From: Anadara kagoshimensis
Lineage: Eukaryota > Mollusca > Bivalvia > Arcoida > Arcidae
DNA: 64,000 nt
Assembly (NCBI GenBank): GCA_021292105.1
Contig: CM037874.1
Location: forward strand, 31,450,800 to 31,514,799
Direction: 5' to 3'
Part shown: piece by piece, positions 35,190-46,153 of the stretch
How positions within the stretch are numbered: position 1 is the first letter of the stretch
How the letters are laid out: the number at the start of each line of letters is the position of its first letter
Notes under the pieces: model-generated
The model's input: the letters and a program-made list of their open reading frames with translations, nothing else
The model's database searches: none
Told to the model about the DNA's origin: nothing
Program-made: the position numbers and the translations under genes

Positions 35190-35335
35190 GAAGCGCTTAC
35201 CCTTCCGGAGCAGCCGGTCTCACTTCTCTGTTGGAAGTTACGTGTTTCACCTTACTTGTCAGGTTCAATGTTTTTACTTTGCTTCTGAATGGTGATTTGG
35301 ACATGGATTTGTATGTTCGTTTTTGATTGCAACAT
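35190..35335. repeat. Dispersed repeat of the same type, 3' neighbour of SINE F copy 1
   Basis: GGAGCAGCCGGTCTCACTTC TCTGTTGGAAGTTACGTG and GATTTGGACATGGATTTGTA TGTTCGTTTTTGATTG. The family F SINE at 34801 inserted into its left side. Confidence 0.68.
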
Positions 35336-35382
35336 AAAATAATATTTGTACTTTACACACCGTGAAGACGTACACGTGCTGC

Positions 35383-35443
35383 TAGTTTGTTGTTGTTGTT
35401 GATGATGATGATGATGACGACGACGACAACGATGATGAAGATG
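35383..35443. repeat. Imperfect trinucleotide tract GTT/GAT/GAC
   Basis: GTTGTTGTTGTTGATGATGA is followed by TGATGATGACGACGACGACA and further GAT units. Confidence 0.9.
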
Positions 35444-35508
35444 ATAAACAAACACCTGGCGTTGGACTGACTGACAACAGACATAATGCCTTAAACGTTT
35501 AATTACCT

Positions 35509-35760
35509 GACCCCAGTTTCACAATCATTCCTTTATTAGCTAAGATTTTCCTTAACTTAAATTTAACAAATTTTTGTAGTCTCTTTTTTAAACTACTGAT
35601 GAATATTTTTGTCAAAACTAAATGCAAATGTTTTAATTTAGAAGTAATCTTATAGTGACACCTTAAATTCCTCAATATCTTGAAAATTAACAAAACTGTA
35701 AAGATTTGAAAATTTGCAAGATTTAAATTAAGGAAACCCTTAGCTAAGGAAGGGCCTGGT
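35509..35760. mobile_element. Family B palindromic element, copy 1
   Basis: It starts GACCCCAGTTTCACAATCAT and contains the family phrases TTAGCTAAGATTTTCCTTAA, GTCAAAACTAAATGCAA and ATATCTTGAAAATTAACAAA. The right half mirrors the left (TTAAGGAAA, TTAGCTAAGGAA) but lacks the terminal repeat. Confidence 0.8.
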
Positions 35761-35967
35761 CCATGTAATTTTGTGTGGTCCTTAAAATATCCAATTTTCC
35801 AAGATTGCGTACATGTAAAAATACAAATTATATATGTAAAATGGGACATACATTCAAAATACATCAATCTTCAATACAACCGGGGATAGTCGGTACGGTT
35901 AAAGCGTTTGATCACTCCAATTCTTCGTGCTGCTGGAATAATTAAGAAATAAAAAACCAACATACCA

Positions 35968-36226
35968 GGCCCCAGTTTCACAATCATTCCTTAGCTAAGA
36001 TTTTCCTTAACTAAGATTTAACCAATTTTTGTAATCTCTTTTTGGAACTACTGGTAAATACTTTTGTCAAAACTAAATGCAATTGTTTTAAGCTATAAGT
36101 GATCTTAAAATTGACACCTTAAATTCCTCAATATCTTGAAAATTAACAAAATTATAAAGATTTGAAATTTTGCAAGATTTAAGTTAAGGAAAATCTTAGC
36201 TAAGAAATAATTGTGAAACAGGGGCC
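35968..36226. mobile_element. Family B palindromic element, copy 2 (complete)
   Basis: GGCCCCAGTTTCACAATCAT on the left and AATTGTGAAACAGGGGCC on the right are inverted ends. The body is the same as in copy 1, 200 bp away in the same orientation. Confidence 0.88.
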
Positions 36227-36636
36227 AGTTCTTGAAATTGACCCCATAAAAATACGGGTTCCTTAATTATTTACTAAACACAATGGAAATTGATTTGCCA
36301 ATCCAAATCCGTGAAACTAAACTGTATTTGCAGTCAGTAAAAAATTTCAGAAATCTCCCAGTATTGCAAAGTAATTGAAAGCCGTAGTACGTGTGTTTCA
36401 ACTGTAAACTCTCTTCTCAATAACACAGTGGCAACATGTGCAGCTGTTTCGGGTGAAAATGATGGGCACTCCAATAGTTTAATATAAACCAAAATTGGAC
36501 ATAGTTAAATCAAAAACAAAAATCGTTGTTTGAATATTATTCAGCGATTTTCCCGTATTTTTTAAATTATTTTTAATTACGTATTCGCTCCTGACTATAT
36601 ACGGTAGCGAACTTATACTATCGGATACAAGCTGTT

Positions 36637-36639
<3 letters not shown>

Positions 36640-36676
<37 letters not shown>
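36640..36676. repeat. GT microsatellite
   Basis: About 18 uninterrupted GT units. Confidence 0.97.
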
Positions 36677-36678
<2 letters not shown>

Positions 36679-37438
36679 TCGTACACTATTACAAAGCATG
36701 TCAGTTCTCTTGTATAAACCCAATATAAAAAAATTAATATATATCTGTTATGCATATTTTCTATTCCTTAAATATTTTAGATTTAATTTTAAAACTTTTC
36801 CAGCAACCGGACATGTATTAAAAGTTAATTCAAAATTTTATAACGGTGAAATAATTCTTTTTTATCAAAATGATACTGCGTCACAATTTGCTTATAACAT
36901 AGACTTGCAATTGAATGTCATCGCGAGTTGTACACGTATTTTTTGTGATTAGTATTCAGTAATAATATTTTATTACTTGAAAAATAAAACTATTATAATT
37001 ACACATAACACCTGTGTTAAGTTTACAGCACAAGAGTTAATTAGACGGTATTCCTCACCAGTAGAGCAAGTGCTTGGACTAATATTGTAAAACCAAATTT
37101 CTTCAAGTGTCCAAAGGGCCAAAATATATTTAACCATTTAGCCAAGGAAATACTTTGCGCGAGGAAATATTACACTTATTGAAAAAAAAATCTATACAGC
37201 ATGGCATAAAAACAACAAATAACACAATGTAAACAACCAGATGAGACAGGGAAGTAATACAATCGTCCGAGTTCCGGGATTTACTAAGTAACATGGCAAC
37301 ATGTTACATGATGGAGGTATAAACGAGATAAAGTTACATTTTAATTACTTCTATGGCAGTATATAAACGAACGAAAGTAATAACATATGATTCCCGCTCT
37401 TTTTAAGATCTCTGGAGAGTTGTTTGCACGAGTTACGA

Positions 37439-37742
37439 ATGAGAATGTGCGTTATTTCATTTGTTCTAATGCTCTCACTGCTGGTATTTGCTAATGTTGA
37501 CGGTAACCAGGCAACGGTAACTAAGGGGCTGGATAAATGTCATGATTGTTTAATGAGTACTTTGATAAACTTGATATTTCAAGAAAAACAAGAAAGAGAA
37601 GACATAATAAAACAGTTTGATGTAATGAAGAAATCTGTTAAAGGCCTTAAAAGATCAGTGAGTAGTTTGGCAAAGAATACATCTAAAAGTCAAACAAATC
37701 TTCAAGGTCAAATAAACGACATAAAGAGACGGATAAATTCAG
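37439..37742 (+). CDS. C1q gene exon 1 (signal peptide and coiled coil)
   Basis: I chose the ATG at 37439 because the signal peptide begins there; the reading frame upstream adds only a few residues from a non-ATG codon. The donor is AG|GTAAGA at 37742/37743. Heptad-like spacing of I/L/V residues from about residue 48 to 95 supports a coiled coil. Confidence 0.8.
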
Positions 37743-39524
37743 GTAAGAATTGTATGTTTCTATTGTGTCAATTTTGCGTCTACCCCTAGTATTTTTTGCT
37801 TTTAAATTCTTAATACAATGTGTATTTTTCCAAGTAAATGGCATAACGACTAGGACTAATTTAGGTTAGAACTTGGTTATTTTTTTATTTCTTTAAATTT
37901 TAATTAATGCGTTTTCCATTTCTCTTTTTTTCTGGCATCATTAAGGCACAATAACGCAAAACGAGTGACATTTTAACGCGGAATAACCCATATAACGAGA
38001 AAAAGTCGTGTATACTGCGGAGTTAGACGTTATAGCACATTTTAATTTGCGTTGCTTTGCCTTTACTCGTGTCATAACGTCTTTAGCGCCGTGTTAACTA
38101 TTGTGCCTTTTTGCGTATTAACCCTTCCTCGTCAGTTTTCTTTACGTATAACGCGATTTTCGAGATAGGTTTTGGTGCGCTTTTTGGTAATAAACAATTT
38201 AATTTGTGTTGTCACGCTTTTCCATTTGCGTTATAACACCTTATCCTCCCGTGATATAACGCATTTCACTTCGTGTTATTACACTTACCGCGTTATAGCG
38301 CCTTTTATTTTGCGATATAATACCTTTCTCCAGGCTAGGTGCCTTTCACATGCTAGTGAAATAGGTTTTTTTTGTACGTTTCTCGGCAATATATTTATTT
38401 ATTACATAGCAATATATGCTTCCCATATAAATTAAACGTTAAATCCCGAGGTGTTAGCGTGCTTGCACGTTAACTTTGTTCCAGTCCGAAGTTTCCCGAT
38501 TAAATTTTTTCATACTGCACGCTTTGTCACATGACGCTGTCGTTTGTGACGTCATACGATTGTTGTCGACGTCATCACTGTGTCATATTGCACTAGAACT
38601 GGCGTATTATGTATTGTACAACGAAATGGTATTTTACATGAAATACTTGACGGAAATAAACGAAATTTATTTTGCTATATAATAAAAGGGTTATTGAACT
38701 GATATTGTGAAATGTTGTCCCTCGTTGACTCGACATTTGCACTCGCAAGCTCGTGCAAATGCCGACTCAACTCGGGACAATATTTCACAATATCAGTTCA
38801 CAATATTGTCCCGAGTTGACTCGACATTTGCACTCGCAAGCTCGTGCAAATGCCGACTCAACTCGGGACAATATTTCACAACATCAGTTCAAAAACCCTA
38901 TAATATTTTTGTTGAGGGATGGGGCACCAATCTCTTGCTATGGAGTATACTTGATTTTATCGGGATTTAATAGCATATATGTCAATCAAGGATTTTTCAG
39001 AACATTCAGTTGATTTTATCATTTGTAAGATCAAGAATAGAATTTAATTCTTCAGAACGAGTCTGCAATTGCCAGTCGAATGAACTTCATTCAATAAATA
39101 GAGTGACATGACAGAATTTTCAAAATGTGTTTTATTTGTTTGCAGCGAGTCCGAAATACCAGATTGGTTTCACAGCACGCCTTAACAACAGTGGTGTAAA
39201 AATGGTGTTATAATCTTCCATCACATAACCACTAACAACGGGAATGGGTTTAGTATGAAAACGGGTCGTTTTACTTGTAAAATACCCGGGATGTATGTTT
39301 TCATTCTAACCATAACTTCTACAGCCAAAGATGCAGTTGCATTTATAAAGAAAAATGGAGGGAAGGTCGGATATGTCGTTACGTCATATAGCAATGGTTG
39401 GAACGCAGGAAGCACCAGTGTTGCTCTCATGTTAACCAAAGGCGATTTCGTAACCGCAGAATCTAGAGGCAAATTTCCCTTCGGTAGTTACACTACTTTT
39501 AGCGGGTTTTTAATATCTGGTTAA
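37439..39524 (+). CDS. Secreted C1q-domain protein gene, two exons, one-base frameshift
   Basis: Exon 1 (37439-37742) starts at ATG with a signal peptide (MRMCVISFVLMLSLLVFANV). A Cys-containing stretch and an amphipathic helix follow (EKQEREDIIKQFDVMKKSVK onward), likely a trimerising coiled coil. Exon 2 (39146-39524) encodes a C1q globular domain: YQIGFTARLNN, GRFTCKIPGMYVFIL, SVALMLTKGDF and FSGFLISG at the C-terminus. Such secreted sC1q proteins are heavily expanded in bivalves and act as pattern-recognition lectins. Exon phases match (phase 1). Between FTARLNNSGV and the FHHIT region the frame slips by one base in the A run at 39198-39202, giving stops in the upstream frame. The copy is therefore a recent pseudogene, a null allele or a sequencing error. 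Confidence 0.82.
37945..38110. repeat. Degenerate inverted-repeat element rich in TAACG
   Basis: AAGGCACAATAACGCAAAAC at the left is mirrored by TATTGTGCCTTTTTGCGT at the right. The sequence up to about 38330 goes on with short phrases such as GTTATAACRC and GCGTTATA-like words, probably decayed copies. It lies in the C1q intron. Confidence 0.5.
38685..38898. mobile_element. Foldback element of two palindromic modules, TSD TATAATA
   Basis: Two copies of TCGACATTTGCACTCGCAAG / CTCGTGCAAATGCCGA lie about 104 bp apart, and each is itself palindromic. The outer ends AGGGTTATTGAACTGAT and ATCAGTTCAAAAACCCT are inverted. TATAATA occurs on both sides (38678-38684 and 38899-38905), a plausible target-site duplication. 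Confidence 0.78.
39146..39524 (+). CDS. C1q gene exon 2 (globular C1q domain, frame broken)
   Basis: The acceptor TTTGTTTGCAG precedes 39146. The first 17 codons and the segment from 39203 to the TAA at 39522 are in different frames, offset by one missing base. The domain strands are otherwise complete and the C-terminal FSGFLISG is typical of the family. Confidence 0.78.
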
Positions 39525-39550
39525 ATTTTGTGTGTCAGGATGACTGCCGA

Positions 39551-39552
39551 AA

Positions 39553-39587
<35 letters not shown>

Positions 39588-39589
39588 AT
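39551..39589. repeat. AAAT microsatellite after the C1q gene
   Basis: Nine AAAT units start 27 bases after the C1q stop codon and contain overlapping AATAAA words that could serve as polyadenylation signals. Confidence 0.95.
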
Positions 39590-39859
39590 GTTCCTTTGCA
39601 CATAGTTGTTTTATTATTTTTGTATTAGTATTTAATTCTTACCGAAGTGATAAAAATACCCAACCTTAGAAAGTAGTGTGGGGATGTGGTTAAAACATCT
39701 TAACTTGTAACAGTAAACACGATGGCCACTGGAATCGCCTTCTATAGTTTTAAAACATTTCTACCTAATATAAAACAGGGTTTGTTTATAATCAACTGGT
39801 TAACAAGTGTGTCGCTATATATGTATATGGGTCTTTTTCATCTCGTAACACCTCTAAGT

Positions 39860-39965
39860 TAACATGACATGGAACATCAGTTTTTAAGGTCTCCTTCGAA
39901 GGGTTTCTAATTGCCCGGTGTTTGGGTATGAAACAGTCAATACCTATTTTGAAGTCAAGCTACAA
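39860..39965 (-). mobile_element. Decayed family G SINE fragment
   Basis: ACAGTCAATACCTATTTTGA AGTC matches the part of family G seen at 59786-59810. Heads and tail are not recognisable. Confidence 0.45.
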
Positions 39966-40189
39966 AACAGTGTTCAATCACAAAAGCACAAAAACAAATC
40001 CCACTGACGACTCCTAGTTCCAGAGACAATGTTGACAAGGAATGATTAGAAATTCTAGCCAAGTTGTAACTTGCCTTCAAAATCTTAAATCCCTATGATC
40101 ACCCTTTAGGCTCAAAACCATACAGTAAAGAATTTACTCATAGAAATCTGCCTAATCATTAATGAGCGAAGTCTGGGGATTTGTATGCA

Positions 40190-40406
40190 GTACAGGCTTG
40201 TCAAAAGTTTAACACTAAGGTAACGAATTGGTGCCAAATCCTGAAAACCACATCCCTGGGACCATCGTTGTCTTTATTTTTGGGTGTTGCTATCTATCTG
40301 CAGGTAGCTTTTCAGTCATTAGCTATTCATATCTCAACCCCTCGTCAGCCAAGCTTGGACAGACTGCTTTTCGTTATTTCGGTGTTAAACTTTCGATAGG
40401 TCTGTA
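40190..40406. mobile_element. Family D TIR element, copy 2
   Basis: TACAGGCTTGTCAAAAGTTT AACAC and GTGTTAAACTTTCGATAGGT CTGTA with almost the same length as copy 1. The interior keeps CAGTCATTAGCTATTCATAT and CAACCCCTCGTCAGCC. Confidence 0.82.
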
Positions 40407-40460
40407 CTGTAAGTCTTGGAGCCAATGTGGTACTTTCGGTTGCTATTGCAACACCACTAA

Positions 40461-40661
40461 AATGGGGTTCGCCGCAGTACCACGTGATACCCTCTAACGT
40501 TTGTGCGGAACACTTATTCCCAATTGATATGGAATAACATGAGACGATGTTTTCCCGCAAAAGCGACGTCATTCCGGGAATCTGTGACATTGACGTTTTC
40601 CAAAACATTCCGCACAAATGTTAAGAGGTATTGATCATGTGGTACAGCGGCGAACCCCATT
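40461..40661. mobile_element. Family C palindrome, copy 1
   Basis: AATGGGGTTCGCCGCAGTAC and GGTACAGCGGCGAACCCCAT(T) are inverted ends. Internally ACGTTTGTGCGGAACA mirrors TTCCGCACAAATGTT, and ATGACGTTTTCC-like phrases follow. The element is about 200 bp and palindromic along most of its length. Confidence 0.85.
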
Positions 40662-40697
40662 GCAGAGAGATCTGACCAAGTTTTATTGAAATCTGTT

Positions 40698-40878
40698 CAG
40701 GTTCAAATTTCACAATCTTTTCTTAACTAAGATTTTCCTTAACTCAAATCTGGCAATTTTTAAATCTGGAAAATTTTGTTTAAAGTTCAAGCTTTTCATA
40801 AAATAGTACTAAAACGATTGCCAAATTTGTCAACTTTAAAGAAAATCTCAGTTAAGGAATAATTGTGGAACTGGAACC
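40698..40878. mobile_element. Family B palindromic element, copy 3 (shortened)
   Basis: TTTCACAATCTTTTCTTAAC and CTAAGATTTTCCTTAACT at the left and AATTGTGGAACTGGAACC at the right; internal part deleted. Confidence 0.75.
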
Positions 40879-41723
40879 TGTAGTCTTGAAGAAATTGAAA
40901 ATAGGTATTGATGACGAAAAGATGCAGCATACATAGTCACACTGGTGCACAGGTGCCTGGGAATGGGTTTTAAGCATTTTATGAAAAATATAGCCTATCA
41001 CATATAAAAAGAGTATGCCATCACATATTTAAAAAGAGTACTCTTTTTTTATGTGAGGCGCTGTAGTTTACATAAAATGCTTAAACATCTGTGTACTGAT
41101 GCCCATACACATATTGCTATATGCTTTATGTGCTGTAAACTTCCGAAAGGCTGTTAACTGCCACAACCAGATATCTCACATGTATGGATACATCATTATA
41201 CAACAGTGTTTGAACTCCACCAATAACCCATCAAATATCCACTAAACATGTTCGTAATTGTTTAAAAAACTAATTTAACAAAAGGAGCAGTGTTATATCT
41301 TATTTCATAAAACTTTGTATTTTTTTGTAAAGAGACCCATTGGTCTAAACACTCATATCTCCTACAGAAGTACAATTTCAATTATTACAATGGCTCTCAA
41401 AATTTTCCCCAGTGAGTCTCAATACCAAGATATTTGGAAATCAAATATTACTTCTAACAAAAATGCTACATCTAACACAGTGTATTTAAAAAAAGCCAAA
41501 AATAGTAGTATAAGTAAAAAGTTACAAAATTAGGACTGTTTTTTACCTCGACCCATTTTGAAGTTGATTTCAAGAAAACAAATAGGTTTATATATCTTGC
41601 CACTAGGTCTTAATGTGGTAAAGCCTATCAGTTTTGTTGCCTAAGGTTTGACTAAGGTTGGTGGTTTTTTTTCCTGGGCATTTTTTCTTCCACTATCCAA
41701 AATCTGACTGCCTAAATATAAGT

Positions 41724-41910
41724 ACAGTCCAACCTGCTTTAAAGGCCACTCCTATATAAGGACCACCTGCTTATAAAGGCCAGTAGAATTGTATCCCAGT
41801 TGTTCTTTATTCATATTGTTTGAACCTGTATATAAAGGCCACCTGTCCATAAAAGCCATTATCACCAGACAGTGGTTCCCTTTGGTGGCCTTTATAGACA
41901 GGTTTGACTG
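41724..41910. mobile_element. Family A MITE, copy 5 (most complete)
   Basis: ACAGTCCAACCTGCTTTAAA at the left and TTATAGACAGGTTTGACTG at the right are near-perfect inverted ends. The middle keeps TTGTTCTTTATTCATATTGT. Confidence 0.88.
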
Positions 41911-42454
41911 ATATTTAAGAATCATGACTTGGACATAACACTCAATTTCTCTACTCCATTCAAATCAAAACCGGCATAACTTCTAAAATGTCAAGGTAGA
42001 AAATATTTTTATTTATTTAAAGAATCAAAAATACAATCATAAACAAATAAAATAAATAACAATTGTATATTTTAAAATACATTTTTTTATATAAATCAAA
42101 ACAAAGCAGCACTATTTATACTTAGTATGACTCCATACAATAATTACTAACATTTATAATTACATGTTTTGACATTTTCAAGGTACCAGTAGTTAGGTTA
42201 AGCAATTTGACGGATTTATCCATTTTCAACAGATATGTACCGCAAAAACAGAAGTAAAATGTACTAACATTATAACATCGCATGTTAAAAATGTACCAAA
42301 ATTATATGGCTTTCCACGTTAAAAATGTGCCACTTCCGGATAAATTAAAAGAACCGATTGGTCAGCCTGGGTAATAGTTAAATATGAAAAATGTCTGTTC
42401 TTGATTGTCCCTATCCTAATAAACAGGTATACGTGATTGTCCCTAACTCATACA

Positions 42455-42836
42455 GAGGCCGCCATGGTCTAATAGATAAGACATTAGTCTTCAAATCCAG
42501 GGTCTCTCACCGTTGTGAGTTTGAGTCCCGCTCGGACCACATGTAGGAAAGTTAGTTTTCCTTCATTTACCTGGTACAACATGTATCAGTATAATGGACT
42601 GGGGAAATGGTACGCTTGTCTTCTGCATACTGACTCTGTGAGCTAGCTCGTTAAAGTTGCCCTGAGTGCGTGCTAGTACAAGGCAGACCATACAACACAC
42701 TCGCACTTCACATGCATACACAAAATTGTTCATAGATTAATCCATAGAGATTAATAAAATAGTTCTCGTGGCCAATAGCTGAAAAATTGCTGATGCGACG
42801 TTAAGCAACATTCAACCAACCAACCAACCAACCAAC
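42455..42836 (+). mobile_element. tRNA-derived SINE family F, copy 2, 14-bp TSD
   Basis: The head GGTCTAATAGATAAGACATT with box B GTTTGAGTCCC, the same body as copy 1 and a tail with ACC AACC repeats. CCCTAACTCATACA flanks both sides (42441-42454 and 42836-42849). Confidence 0.94.
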
Positions 42837-42849
42837 CCTAACTCATACA

Positions 42850-45800
42850 ATATGCTTATGAAAACATGCAATTACAGTCTATTTTAGGATTTTAACTACC
42901 AGTTTTAACCAGGATTCAGTTGTTCAAAGCTTGATTGATCAATGATTAGTGGAAATTTAAAACATGAATATAAATCAAAATATCATTACTGAATTGATAG
43001 TTTTTTTACAATTCCCTTTAGTTTGTTGTAATTTGTATTTATTTTTAACATTTCAACTTTAAGTTCACAATATATCTGAAATTATACACAATTCTAATTT
43101 TGACAAATCAATTGATTCAATTAATCAGATTTCGAACAACTTACTCCTATTGAATTTAAGGTGAATTCAAACATAAAAATAGGAATTCATGAATTTTAGG
43201 TGGCCAAAATAGGAAGGAAATAAGATTTTTATTTAATAAATATATCTATACAAATAATATTTAAAATTTTAATTTTTGATGGCCTAACAACATCCCTTCC
43301 GACACGCCATTCCAACACATATGTTCACTCTAACAAAGATAAATATGAACTATTAAAAGTAGAAAAATAGGAATTTTTCCTCAAAAAATATGAAAAGCAG
43401 TCAGTCCATTACGGAAAATCTTCTACAGGATGACCTTCATTTGTAGATTGTTTCCATTAAACCACTTATAATTGCTAGTCTTATTATAAATTTTGCCTTA
43501 ATTATCAGAGATTTTATTCTATCCCCAATATTTTTTACACCAAAACAAAATTAGGTTTTCACTGACAATGGCAAGAGGACACTGGCCTAATTATAGAACC
43601 GAAAATTTTTCATTTAACTATTACTCTTGTGGGGATGACATAAAAACTCCATACATTCATGTCTCTCTCAACATGCTCAATTTATTCAGTTTCATGACAA
43701 AATTCTCTAATAAGCAATCAAAAATCACACAATCTTATGTATATGTCATTTAAAAAGATACACCTATGTCTCACCTTGCTGTTGTTGTGGCAACTAGATA
43801 GTGTGTCCTGTCTACTAATGGATTTTCTAAAAAAATTCTGTTTATACAGTAAACCTAGTTTTTCTACACGAAACAAGACCAATAAATCAGATTTAAATTT
43901 TTAATTCTGGTTATAAAGTAACTCATTATCAAATAATGAGTGTTGCCAGTATACCTTATCACCAGTAACCCTAAATGTTTATGCAGAACATTTTGTAAAG
44001 TGTTTATCTCACAAACTCATGGAACAATATACAGAGTAGTTGTTTAGGATTCTATCAAGCTGAAATGTAGGTATCTGTTCTGCACAAACATTCTGGGTTT
44101 CATGTGGTACACAGGCCACTTCCATTTGAAGTACTTACTTTGGCTGAAGTATACTTCTGATAATTATAGTCAAAAACATTTAATATTTATTCTATAGCTA
44201 TAAAATGCCAAAATTTGCGTTCTTCTTTTGAATCGTAATTGCTTTTCTCTCATGAAGTTACAAATTGCAATCATTTCCTGATTTTTATGGTTAATTTACA
44301 AATGTACATGTGCAGTATAATTGTATAAGTTTTAATATTCACAAAATCATTACTGATGATGGAATTTACAGAACAATACTTGTTTTCTGGCAATGGTCCT
44401 TATAGTTCTAGCCTTCTACAGTGGAACTTCGATAACTAGAATCTTGAAATTTCAAGTTATTGTAGTTTCACTATATAAAAGCTTGAGAATTGTATCACAG
44501 ATATGGACCATTATATGTACATGTCTGTACAGTATTCAGATTAGGTATCTAAACTATCTAAGCCCTTATGTTGGCCCGAGTTATAATGGAATCTAGGTCT
44601 TCAGGTCTCTTATGTTTACACCATCTTTCAAGGTTTTTCCTCACATTGTACTATTATTAAAAAGCTGTAACACAAACAATAGCACCCATTATTTTTCAAA
44701 ATCAACATCTTTAGTTGATCTTTTAACTGTTTCATTTGAAGTTTTTGTCAAACTCACATTAATTTCAAAATATCCAAATACCATTAATCTAACTAAAACA
44801 CTACTCCAGATGTACTGCATATAATGTCTCTGATTTCTAATATGTTCTATGGGTCCTGGGGTATGTCTGAATCCTAGTGTGAATGGCACAGTCAAGGTGG
44901 CATAGATAGCCACTTTTATTATTGGAAAGAAGTTTATGATTTGTTTATTTTGCTTTATTAAATTTGATGCACATAACCACATAATTTCTAGCAGTGATTG
45001 TAAGTTTACTAATACCATCCACATATAAAATCTTCTGGCATTTTTACTTTCATAACAAAGCTACAATAAATAAATAAATAAATACACATTGACAAGCAAA
45101 TTCAGTGAATAGGATCCCCAGCAGCAGGTTTTTTTTCTGATTATGAGTTTCAGACTATAAAGAAGCTATATATCAAATTAGATTTTGGCTTGAGCCATAT
45201 AACCGGTATAAATTTTTCAGTCAAAGGGCCATAACTCCTAGGAAAATAAGCAAATCAACTTGTTTTTAAGGTATGTGTATCTCCTATCCATGTTGATGCT
45301 TTGCACCAAGTTTTGTAAAATAGTGCTTCAAAGTTTTGGAGAGCTAGTGCAGACAAGAAATTTGGATGGATGGAAGGATGGATGGAAGGGCAGACAGAAA
45401 CTTGCATTTAATACACCCCTCTTTCTTCAAAAGGTGGGGCATAAAAACATTTAAAATAAGTGCAATTGCCTCAAAAATATTATAGGGAAATAGATACCGA
45501 CTGTTAGAGTGCAACCTCATGAACCTGTCTATAACCAAACAACCTGTCCTGAAAATTTAGTTTTGGATAAGACTGGTATTTGATTTACACAGGTTAATTC
45601 AAAAAGCAGTTAAGGTATAATAGTATGTCCTGGTATAAAAAAAATCAGTTTTTCACAGGTTCCACTGTACATCCATGTGCTGTATTTTATGATATTGTAA
45701 CTTAAGCTTTATAAAATGCAGAGGTGATATCATATCCATATATCCATGATGTAAGTTTTCGCATTTACATCCAATTTTAAATTCAGTTTTTTTTTATTTT

Positions 45801-45947
45801 GTTAACATTTTTGGATGGACAAACTAGGTTATGGAACCTTTCTGTGATTTTGAACAAGAATACATGTTATACCAGTTAAGATTGATAATTTAAAATATAC
45901 TGAGTGTTAAAAAATATAAAGTATCTATTTAAAATAACATTATGCAG

Positions 45948-45978
<31 letters not shown>

Positions 45979-46000
45979 TTCAAATTAAATATTACCTTTT
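42850..46000. other. Intergenic between the C1q region and the ACAD10-like 3' end
   Basis: Only the dispersed repeat at 45085, a GA tract at 45943-45977 and AT-rich sequence. Short frames at 44393-45024 overlap on both strands and look fortuitous. Confidence 0.55.
45085..45445. repeat. Dispersed repeat, copy 1 (GGCCATAACTCCTAGG type)
   Basis: TGACAAGCAAATTCAGTGAA TAGGATCCCCAGCAGCAGGT, AAAGGGCCATAACTCCTAGG and GAAATTTGGATGGATGGAAG to CTTCAAAAGGTGGGGCATAA match 59187-59490. Common in molluscan intergenic DNA; probably non-coding. Confidence 0.8.
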
Positions 46001-46153
46001 CTATAACTTTGATAGACTTTGTTTAATATATTCTATTTTGGCTATTGCTCGTTTATGCACCTCATCAGGTCCATCGGCAATTCTCAGTACACGTGCCCAA
46101 GAAAACAATGCAGCAAGCGGAATATCATTACTTACACCAGCTCCTCCGTGAGC
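46001..46153 (-). CDS. ACAD10: ACAD10-like last exon with ADGPDEVH
   Basis: It encodes [20 protein letters not shown] then [20 protein letters not shown] and ends SLSKL with TAG at 46001-46003. There is no peroxisomal SKL at the very end in strict PTS1 sense: the last three residues are in fact S-K-L, which is the canonical PTS1 tripeptide, so peroxisomal targeting is possible. A - strand AATAAA candidate lies at 45793-45798. Confidence 0.9.
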   Translation of the reverse strand, partial: AHGGAGVSNDIPLAALFSWARVLRIADGPDEVHKRAIAKIEYIKQSLSKL

